Source: JAAERC01 sp032123495
GTDB lineage: Bacteria; Zixibacteria; MSB-5A5; GN15; PGXB01
DNA length: 13,749 bases
Assembly (NCBI GenBank): GCA_032123495.1
Contig: JAQBFG010000057.1
Coordinates: 1-13,749, forward strand
Direction of reading: 5' to 3'
Shown here: in pieces, positions 1 through 6,081 of the stretch
Layout of the letters: the number at the start of each line of letters is the position of its first letter
Numbering within the stretch: the stretch's first letter is position 1
The notes under the pieces: model-generated
The model's database searches: none
What the model saw: only the letters and a program-made list of their open reading frames with translations
What the model was told of the DNA's origin: nothing
Translations under genes and position numbers: made by a program

Positions 1-1223
1 TACTCCCCACTCGTTTCACTTGTTGAGAGAAATTCTTCAAACGGAACAATTTCCCTAAAAATCAAATCCTGCCAGTTATTGTCCAGCAGCTTATGTTCCT
101 CAATTTTAAAATCATTCAGGAACTGTCGATTGGCAAGTTCGACCGTTTTATCTTTTCGGATAATCACCAGACCTGAATTGATACTATCGAATACTTTTTC
201 CGATAATGATTTTACTTCCTGGAATGAACGATCCAGGTCTTTCCGTTTTTGTTTGCTGGACAAATACAAACCGACCAGAACCAGAACGGAAAAAATGACA
301 ATACTCAAAATAATCATCTGTCGGTCAAATCCTGCGACAATCTCATGATACTTCTCAAGCGATATCCCCAGCCGAAAAATGCCATCACCAAACTCAAGCG
401 ACGAAAACGGTTTGGCAAGTTCTAATATTTCGCGATCGGCCAGAGTATGTCGGCGCGAAATAGTCGTATCGGAAGTTAGAGCTATTCGCAGAAAAGGATC
501 ATTTTCAATTTTTAAGATCGGTCCGATTTTTTTCGAAGAAAAGATGATACCTTCATTGGTTTGGTAGATAATATATTCAATCCCGACTTCGCGGGCAATA
601 TTCTGGACCAGAAAACCGATACCGATATTTTTTTTGGCCTCTGAAAAGAACAGAGCGTCGGACATCAGAACAACAACATGTTCATGATCGCTGGTTTGCT
701 CAAGATAATATATGGAGACATCGCCGGGAAGATCGCCGGAGATCGTTTGTAACTCGCTGAAATTTGTTGAATCGTCCACCAACTCCTGCACGACCGGAAA
801 AATTAAATCATACACATCATCTATCTGAATAAATATTCCGCGTGCGCCTGAGGCTTTTAAATTTAAGCTATCATCAAATATTAAAATGGCGTCAACACCA
901 TACCCCACGGAAAAATCGGCCAGCTCTTCAGAAGTGAAATCAAAATCGGGTCTTGTTTCAAGAAAGGCGACCAGATCGGAATATTTTTCCTGAATCAAAA
1001 GATCAAAAAAGGAATTAGCCTTGATGGCATTATCAGCCGAAAGGACCAGACTTTCTATCAGGGCGCCGCCCTGACGGCGAAGAAGCAAAAGACTATCGCT
1101 ATGACTTTTCTGAATCCCCAGATAGGTCATAACAAAAAGCAGAATAGCCAGCAAAATCAAAAGCGGTAATATAAATTTTACGCGGCCAATTGAATGATTT
1201 AAATTTGAGTTTCCTGAAGGCAT
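1..1223 (-). CDS. Membrane sensor protein with PAS domain, probable histidine kinase; 3' end cut by window edge
   Basis: The frame from the ATG at 1223 stays open for 407 codons to the left edge, so the C-terminal part is missing. Visible order: short polar N-terminus, membrane segment at about residues 16-34, a roughly 265-residue region predicted to lie outside the membrane, a second membrane segment at about 302-321, a short charged linker, then the start of a PAS-like domain from about 340 (the stretch FDSINSGLVIIRKD and a following NRQFL segment are PAS-like). A kinase core would be expected past the edge but is not seen. This architecture is common in NtrY-like or other membrane sensor kinases; the ligand cannot be read. 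The gene starts 44 bases after the complete histidine kinase on the same strand, so co-transcription is likely. No clear ribosome binding site precedes the ATG; it is chosen because it lies directly before the first membrane segment. Confidence 0.75.
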   Translation of the reverse strand, partial: MPSGNSNLNHSIGRVKFILPLLILLAILLFVMTYLGIQKSHSDSLLLLRRQGGALIESLVLSADNAIKANSFFDLLIQEKYSDLVAFLETRPDFDFTSEELADFSVGYGVDAILIFDDSLNLKASGARGIFIQIDDVYDLIFPVVQELVDDSTNFSELQTISGDLPGDVSIYYLEQTSDHEHVVVLMSDALFFSEAKKNIGIGFLVQNIAREVGIEYIIYQTNEGIIFSSKKIGPILKIENDPFLRIALTSDTTISRRHTLADREILELAKPFSSLEFGDGIFRLGISLEKYHEIVAGFDRQMIILSIVIFSVLVLVGLYLSSKQKRKDLDRSFQEVKSLSEKVFDSINSGLVIIRKDKTVELANRQFLNDFKIEEHKLLDNNWQDLIFREIVPFEEFLSTSETSGE

Positions 1224-1267
1224 AGTTTGAAATTAGATATTTTATCAGAGGCGGTCAATGATTTATT

Positions 1268-3220
1268 TTATCTAGTAACCTTGCGTTCTGAGCTGACATA
1301 AATTTCGGTGGCATCGTCATCGGTTTTATCGGTATTATTGGTAAATGAAACCGGAATTTTAATATCAAATATTGCTTTAGATTCATCGCTGGAATGATAT
1401 GATATCTCGCCCTTATGATTATTGGCAATATTCTTACAGGTAATCAAGCCCAATCCGTTTCCTTCCCGACGGGAACTAAATCGTCTAATAAATATTCGAT
1501 CGAGATACTCCTCGCCTATTCCGGGACCGCTGTCGGCCAATTTAATATGGAAGTAGTCGCCAGATTCATCAATCGAGGTTGAGACCACAATCCAATTTTT
1601 ACCTTTGGATTCGGCGAGAGCTTCGGCGGAGTTATGAATTAAATTAACAATTAGATGTTGGATCTGAGCAGTATCAATCTCCACCATTGGAAGATCCTCT
1701 GAAAGATTAGTTCCGATAAATATTTTATCAAATTTGTTTTGCGGCTTAACGAAGGCCAACAGGTTTTCAATAAGCTGATTAAGATCCTCTTTTTCAAATT
1801 CGCTGTTTTCATCACTAAAGCGACTAAGACCATCGGTAAAGGTTGTGATATTATTAACAGTTTTCTTCATCACCTCAATCTTTTGCGTAACTTTTTCAGG
1901 ATTATTTCCGGCCATTATTATCGGTAACAGTTCCAGATTTCCCTGAAGAACCGCGAGATAATTGTTGATCTCATGAGCAATATCGCGTGCCATCTTCCCC
2001 TTTGAGGCAATCCGGTCGAGTTTCAGAATCATATCCTTGTAATTATCACTTTCGGTAATATTTTTGATAAAATATAAAAGTGCGATCGGTTTGTTTTTAT
2101 CGCTGCCCAATGGCGTATGCACCAGCATCGCCGGGAATCTGGTTCCATCACGCTGCTTGCAGATTATTTCGAGTCCATCGATATTCTCTGATTCGGCCAA
2201 TGAAGATTCATTTCTTAGTTTGGCAAGAGGCAGCAGATTCGAAATATTTTTGCCCATCATACTGCGCTGATTATACCCAAAATCTCTGGCTGCCGCCTGA
2301 TTATAAATTAGAATTTGATCTTCAAGATCAGTTACGATGATAGCATCTGGGGAATAATCAACCAGTGCGGTAAGAATCGATTCTGAATCAAGAAGTGATT
2401 TATTTGATTTTAGAAGTTCCTTGTTGGTTTCGGTAAGTTGTTGCTGCTGTCGAGACAGATTAAGAGACATCTTGTTAAAGGCTCGAGAAAGTTTTTGAAT
2501 ACTTTTATCACCCTGATCCTCCGGTACGAGATGAATCTTCCCTGAGGCTGTTTCATCAAATCCGGCCATCAACTGCTCCAGCGGTTTCCTGATACCGATT
2601 GATATCAGATGAATTATCAAAAGCGAGATCAGGGTGGAAATTAAAAATAGTAATAGCAGTAGATATGCCTTGGTGTTATCGTTGGAGGTAGATTCTGTTC
2701 TAACCGTTCGAGCCACCAAAACATATTTATTATCTCTGGCCGATTGTACAGTCATGTGCGTGATAAAATTAGCGCCGGATGACCAACATATATTTTTGGA
2801 ATTATTACCGGCCAACATACTATTGATAGCAGAACCGAGATTCTTTTCTGCAAAAAGAATCGAGTCGAACTCGTTGTTTGATCGATTCTCAAAAGATAAA
2901 AGTTTATTATAGTTGGATAATGAGGAAGCAGTAAATATCTCAAGAGACAAAAGCTGCCTTTCCTTACGTGCAGTATTTTTTATAGATTCGGCCGTGATAG
3001 AATCAAGTCCAATAGCTAATGATTCATTAGCCATCAATCTAGCTACTTGTGCCGAAAATAGATTATTCTTTTTTTCAATTTGCGAAATATCATTGGCAGG
3101 CAACTCCGATTCCTGAGGATAAAACAGCACCAATGCTATTGCCGCAAAAATAAACACTACTTGTATCAGGATTAAATTAGAAATCCTGAGCAAAAGACCA
3201 GGGGATCTAAACTTACTCAT
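1268..3220 (-). CDS. Membrane sensor histidine kinase (HAMP-PAS-HisKA-HATPase)
   Basis: A 650-residue protein that should autophosphorylate on histidine in response to a signal and pass phosphate to a response regulator not present here. Order: membrane segment at about 11-34, an external sensor region at 35-184, membrane segment at about 185-208, HAMP at about 209-262 followed by a short Gln-rich coiled stretch, PAS at about 279-390, phosphoacceptor helix at about 400-465 with H416 in AHEINNYLAV, and the ATPase domain with N-box (N526, N530), G1 (D563, G565, G567) and G2 (G587, G589, G591). The residue after HEINN is Tyr where most kinases of this class have Pro. The C-terminal tail (about 630-650) is polar and has no receiver domain. 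The ATG at 3220 has a TGAGG ribosome binding site 10 bases upstream. It lies downstream of a structured, terminator-like element, suggesting leader control. Kinase identity is sure; the stimulus is unknown. Confidence 0.93.
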   Translation of the reverse strand: MSKFRSPGLLLRISNLILIQVVFIFAAIALVLFYPQESELPANDISQIEKKNNLFSAQVARLMANESLAIGLDSITAESIKNTARKERQLLSLEIFTASSLSNYNKLLSFENRSNNEFDSILFAEKNLGSAINSMLAGNNSKNICWSSGANFITHMTVQSARDNKYVLVARTVRTESTSNDNTKAYLLLLLFLISTLISLLIIHLISIGIRKPLEQLMAGFDETASGKIHLVPEDQGDKSIQKLSRAFNKMSLNLSRQQQQLTETNKELLKSNKSLLDSESILTALVDYSPDAIIVTDLEDQILIYNQAAARDFGYNQRSMMGKNISNLLPLAKLRNESSLAESENIDGLEIICKQRDGTRFPAMLVHTPLGSDKNKPIALLYFIKNITESDNYKDMILKLDRIASKGKMARDIAHEINNYLAVLQGNLELLPIIMAGNNPEKVTQKIEVMKKTVNNITTFTDGLSRFSDENSEFEKEDLNQLIENLLAFVKPQNKFDKIFIGTNLSEDLPMVEIDTAQIQHLIVNLIHNSAEALAESKGKNWIVVSTSIDESGDYFHIKLADSGPGIGEEYLDRIFIRRFSSRREGNGLGLITCKNIANNHKGEISYHSSDESKAIFDIKIPVSFTNNTDKTDDDATEIYVSSERKVTR

Positions 3221-3297
3221 ACAATAACAACCTCATATCAATTAGTGACAGTATCGGCAGATAGGCCCAGATTAATTAGAGATTGAAAATAAATGAG

Positions 3298-3374
3298 AAA
3301 AAATAGGGAGTGGTGGAGGGGGGGATGCCCGACTCTAACGTCAGGTGGCTGGTAAACCAGCACACACCACTCCC
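3298..3374 (-). terminator. Branched stem with U-run: intrinsic terminator or leader attenuator
   Basis: On the minus strand a 10-base arm GGGAGTGGTG (3374-3365) pairs perfectly with CACCACTCCC (3315-3306), followed after two bases by a run of six T (3303-3298). Inside lies a second hairpin, GCTGG-loop-CCAGC (3361-3348), plus a weaker GAC/GTC pairing at 3331-3342. The CACC/GGTG pairing of 3365-3368 with 3344-3347 would extend the inner hairpin and would compete with the outer stem, so two exclusive folds exist. The U-run is on the minus strand only, about 78 bases before the start codon of the histidine kinase and about 310 bases past trxB. It could end the trxB operon or regulate the kinase genes as a leader attenuator. 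The stems are seen directly; the function is inferred. No known riboswitch class was recognised. Confidence 0.5.
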
Positions 3375-3593
3375 ATTTATCTATAACAACTTAAATCAGC
3401 AATTTGTTCATGCCGTATCAATTTATCAAGCAATTGTTATACCGGAATATTTGTTTTCCGATATATTTATCAAAATCAACCAATTCTCGCCTATCTTATT
3501 TTAAGACAAGCATTTTCAGCGGCTTGGCCAGTGTCAGTAAAGTGAGGGAAAAATGGAGAAAATCAACAGTATGCAACTTTTTTCACTATTCGC

Positions 3594-3652
3594 GCAGGTA
3601 AGTACAAGTCGTTTAAGGAGGCAAAATATAATCTACCTGCAATATCTCCTTA
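3594..3652. repeat. Interleaved inverted repeats (possible RNA pseudoknot)
   Basis: Two perfect 7-base inverted repeats interleave: GCAGGTA (3594-3600) with TACCTGC (3634-3640), and TAAGGAG (3614-3620) with CTCCTTA (3646-3652). Transcribed from either strand they could form an H-type pseudoknot with loops of 13, 13 and 5 bases. The element lies 34 bases beyond the trxB stop codon, so on the minus strand it would be in the 3' untranslated region. On the plus strand TAAGGAG is a strong Shine-Dalgarno sequence, but no credible gene follows it. Chance is not excluded. Confidence 0.35.
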
Positions 3653-3685
3653 TCTTTGTTTTATACTATTCCACTTCTTTGGTCT

Positions 3686-4615
3686 TTACCACCCTTTTTC
3701 TTCCATATATTTTTCAGCAGCCACAGCAGCAGTAGTTCCATCGCCAACAGCATTGGTAATCTGCCGGACAAGCTGACTTCTAACATCACCACAGGCATAA
3801 ATACCAGGGGTCGAAGTTTCCATTTTGAAATCTGTAACTATATACCCGCCTTCATCTTTTTTCAGTGGCTCACGGGTAATGTTGGAATTGGGAATAAAAC
3901 CGATAAAAACAAACACCGCTCCAACATCCAGATTTGAGATCGCGCCAGTTTTGACATTTTTTACTGTAACTGAATTGACTCTATCGTCACCGTTGACTGA
4001 CTCCACCACCGAATCCCAGATAAACTCCATTTTCTTATTTTTAAAGGCCCGCTCCTGAATAATTTTCTGCGCTCTGAGTTCATCGCGACGATGAATCAAA
4101 ATCACTTTACTCCCGAATTTGGTAAGATACATTGCCTCTTCAACAGCAGCATCTCCCCCACCAACAACCGCAATCACTTGCTCCTTAAAAAAGGCACCAT
4201 CGCATATAGCGCAATAAGATACACCACGACCTGAAAACTCCGTTTCACCCGGAACATTAAGATGAAGAGGTGAACCACCGGTTGAGATGATAACCGTTCT
4301 GGCAGAATAAATATCACCCGAAGCGCAGGCAACTTTGCGATAATCGCCTTCGACATAAATTTCAGTGACTTCGTCGGAAATAACTTCCAGCCCAAAACTT
4401 TTGGCATGGTCGGTCATTTTCAACGCCAAATCAGCACCCGAAATATGCTCAAACCCGGGGTAATCTTCGACTTCTTCGGTATTGGCGATCTGACCGCCCG
4501 GCATATATTTCTCGATTAAAATAGTTTTGCGATTTGCTCGGGCTCCATATAAGCCAGCCGTTAAGCCGCCGGGGCCGCCACCAACAATAACAATGTCATA
4601 TTCTTTTTCTGCCAT
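3686..4615 (-). CDS. trxB: Thioredoxin-disulfide reductase
   Basis: A 309-residue FAD enzyme, the usual length for low-molecular-weight bacterial thioredoxin reductase, which passes electrons from NADPH through FAD and a redox-active disulfide to thioredoxin in the cytoplasm. Seen: FAD-binding GGGPGG at 12-17, the active-site pair C135 and C138 in CAICDG, the NADPH-binding GGGDAA at 152-157, the HRRDELR motif at 175-181 that contacts the 2'-phosphate of NADPH, and the second FAD motif GIYACGD at 271-277. All key residues are present. The ATG at 4615 has a GAGG ribosome binding site lying across the stop codon of the preceding SDR gene, only 3 bases away, so translation is probably coupled. 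It is the last gene of a four-gene run. No thioredoxin gene is in view. A ferredoxin- or other-NAD(P)H-dependent variant is possible but the HRR motif favours NADPH. Confidence 0.95.
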   Translation of the reverse strand: MAEKEYDIVIVGGGPGGLTAGLYGARANRKTILIEKYMPGGQIANTEEVEDYPGFEHISGADLALKMTDHAKSFGLEVISDEVTEIYVEGDYRKVACASGDIYSARTVIISTGGSPLHLNVPGETEFSGRGVSYCAICDGAFFKEQVIAVVGGGDAAVEEAMYLTKFGSKVILIHRRDELRAQKIIQERAFKNKKMEFIWDSVVESVNGDDRVNSVTVKNVKTGAISNLDVGAVFVFIGFIPNSNITREPLKKDEGGYIVTDFKMETSTPGIYACGDVRSQLVRQITNAVGDGTTAAVAAEKYMEEKGW

Positions 4616-4618
4616 ACC

Positions 4619-5503
4619 TTACCTCAAATATTTATTAATTCCATCTTTTAGCGTTGTCAATTCAACATTAAATATTCTTTGTAACTCATTACAACTGCAA
4701 ATGTTCCCGGCAACCAACATTTTTATCTGGTCTCTGGTTACAGGCGATGGTTTCATAAATATCTCCAAAATAAAGGCGCCCATTTTTGCCATCCAAATTG
4801 GAATATAAACATTCGCCCGTTTTTTATTAATCATTTTTCTCAAAAGCGCAATAATTGCTCTAAATGACAATTGCTCAGGTCCACCTATTTCAATTGTCTG
4901 ATTCAGCGCTTTTTCATTATTCAGGCACTGAACCATAATATTTGTCAGATCTTCAACATAAATCGGCTGCATCATATACAAGCCATTGCCAATTACCGGA
5001 ATTATCGGAGATCGTTTTATCATATCAACCAGCATATTTACAAACTTGTCATCTTCTCCAAAAATCGCCGAGGGTCTCAATATAATATAATTTATTCCAG
5101 AATAACGAACAGTTTCCTCAGCCGCCCATTTTGATTGATAATATTTTGTCACGCCTTTTTCCGATGTCCCTAGCGCCGACAGATAAATAATTTTTTTGAC
5201 GCCGTTTTTTTGACAAGCGGTCACTATATTTTTGGTCCCGGTAATAACGGTATTTTTAAATGTTTGTGATTTTGTTTCGGTTATTATCCCGACCAAATGA
5301 AAAACTATATCGACATCTTTTAATGCGTTATTGATTGATTCAGAATTATGAATGTCAATTTCCCTTGAGCTAATATTATCAAAACCTGGATACTCCGGTT
5401 TCCCGCGATGAACCAATGAAACAATATGATGATTTGTCTGAAGCAAAGCCTTAACAAAATTTCTGCCGACAAAACCGGAAGCACCTGTTACAGCAATTTT
5501 CAA
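4619..5503 (-). CDS. Atypical short-chain dehydrogenase (NDUFA9-like NAD(P)-binding protein)
   Basis: A Rossmann-fold protein of 294 residues when begun at the TTG at 5503. The nucleotide-binding TGASGFVG sits at residues 6-13 (G7, G10, G13), followed by the strand VDIVFHLVG near 64-72, a Ser at 109 in IIYLSALGT, a Tyr121-x3-Lys125 catalytic-type pair, and the RPSAIFGEDD segment at 143-152 typical of the atypical SDR group that includes the complex I accessory protein NDUFA9 and NmrA-like proteins. The substrate is unknown; some relatives bind quinone-related partners or act structurally. An in-frame ATG at 5596 exists, but its 31 extra residues are low-complexity, overlap cobO by 97 bases and precede the canonical beta strand. 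The TTG overlaps the cobO stop as TTGA and has AAAAAGG 9 bases upstream, so I chose it. Part of a tight operon with trxB 3 bases downstream. Confidence 0.87.
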   Translation of the reverse strand: MKIAVTGASGFVGRNFVKALLQTNHHIVSLVHRGKPEYPGFDNISSREIDIHNSESINNALKDVDIVFHLVGIITETKSQTFKNTVITGTKNIVTACQKNGVKKIIYLSALGTSEKGVTKYYQSKWAAEETVRYSGINYIILRPSAIFGEDDKFVNMLVDMIKRSPIIPVIGNGLYMMQPIYVEDLTNIMVQCLNNEKALNQTIEIGGPEQLSFRAIIALLRKMINKKRANVYIPIWMAKMGAFILEIFMKPSPVTRDQIKMLVAGNICSCNELQRIFNVELTTLKDGINKYLR

Positions 5504-6048
5504 AAATCGATACCTTTTTGAGCCAGAATTCCCTGCTGATACGGATGTTTGATTTCTTTCATCTCGGTAACCAGATCGGCCTGATCGATCAGCCATTGCG
5601 TGGCGCCGCGACCAGTAATCACTAAGGTCAAACCATACGGCTTATTATTGATAATTGATTCGACCTCTTCCTGAGTCACAAGACCGAGTGAAACGGCAAC
5701 ACTAAGTTCGTCAAGTATGACCAGATCATAGACGTCAGATTTGATTTTCTCTTCAACCGTATCAATCGCTTCTTTGGCGACCCGTCGATGTTCCTCAATC
5801 GGTTTGTCATCATCGATAATTCCGACAAAACCGGCCCCAAGAACTTCCAGTTCGACATTCGGCGCCAGCTTTTTTAAACCTTCCAGTTCGCCGTATTTCC
5901 AGGAACCTTTGATAAATTGAAAAATTCCGATTTTCCAATCATATCCGACCGCACGAACTGTCATCCCCAGCGCGGCAGTTGTTTTCCCTTTGCCATCGCC
6001 GGTGTAGACAATTAACAATCCCTTTTTTTTCTCTTCTTTATTACCCAT
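5500..6048 (-). CDS. cobO: Cob(I)yrinic acid a,c-diamide adenosyltransferase (CobA/CobO/BtuR type)
   Basis: An ATP:corrinoid adenosyltransferase of 182 residues that transfers the adenosyl group of ATP to cob(I)alamin-type corrinoids, giving the coenzyme B12 form; it acts in the cytoplasm. Seen: P-loop GDGKGKTT at 17-24, the Walker-B-like LVILDE at 109-114, and the C-terminal family signature with KHPY at 167-170 and AQKGIDF at 176-182. The length is close to the roughly 195-200 residues of the E. coli enzyme. The ATG at 6048 has an AGGA ribosome binding site 7 bases upstream. It starts 33 bases after the FAD/Fe-S oxidase stop and its stop codon overlaps the next gene's TTG. No other corrinoid synthesis or transport genes are in view, so it may serve salvage as well as synthesis. 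Family assignment is firm. Confidence 0.95.
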   Translation of the reverse strand: MGNKEEKKKGLLIVYTGDGKGKTTAALGMTVRAVGYDWKIGIFQFIKGSWKYGELEGLKKLAPNVELEVLGAGFVGIIDDDKPIEEHRRVAKEAIDTVEEKIKSDVYDLVILDELSVAVSLGLVTQEEVESIINNKPYGLTLVITGRGATQWLIDQADLVTEMKEIKHPYQQGILAQKGIDF

Positions 6049-6081
6049 AATATATTCCTAACAATATAATCTTCAAACAGT

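Larger units (their letters stand above)
3221..3685. other. Non-coding gap between trxB and the sensor kinase genes
   Basis: No convincing gene was found on either strand in these 465 bases; short open frames here lack good start signals and have low-complexity translations. The gap holds two structured sequences listed separately (3298-3374 and 3594-3652), a small TCTTA/TAAGA dyad near 3496-3508, and otherwise AT-rich sequence that should include the promoter for the minus-strand kinase genes. I could not single out one promoter with confidence. Confidence 0.6.

Noticed and set aside
3306..3374. A tRNA gene, because GGGAGTG/CACTCCC arms flank about 55 bases with an inner hairpin
   Set aside because: There is no T-loop (GGTTCGA-type) sequence next to the acceptor arm, no D-arm, and the inner hairpin is in the wrong place on both strands.
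3306..3374. A miniature inverted-repeat transposable element, given the 10-base perfect ends
   Set aside because: No second copy is in the window, no clear target duplication flanks it, and the U-run and inner hairpins are better explained as an RNA element.
3310..3735. Several short plus-strand open frames of 60-70 codons in the gap
   Set aside because: They overlap each other, start without good ribosome binding sites, and run through the structured elements and into trxB antisense; no family is recognisable.
5504..5596. N-terminal extension of the SDR protein from an ATG inside cobO
   Set aside because: Low-complexity residues, large overlap with a certain gene, and a better-supported TTG start at 5503.
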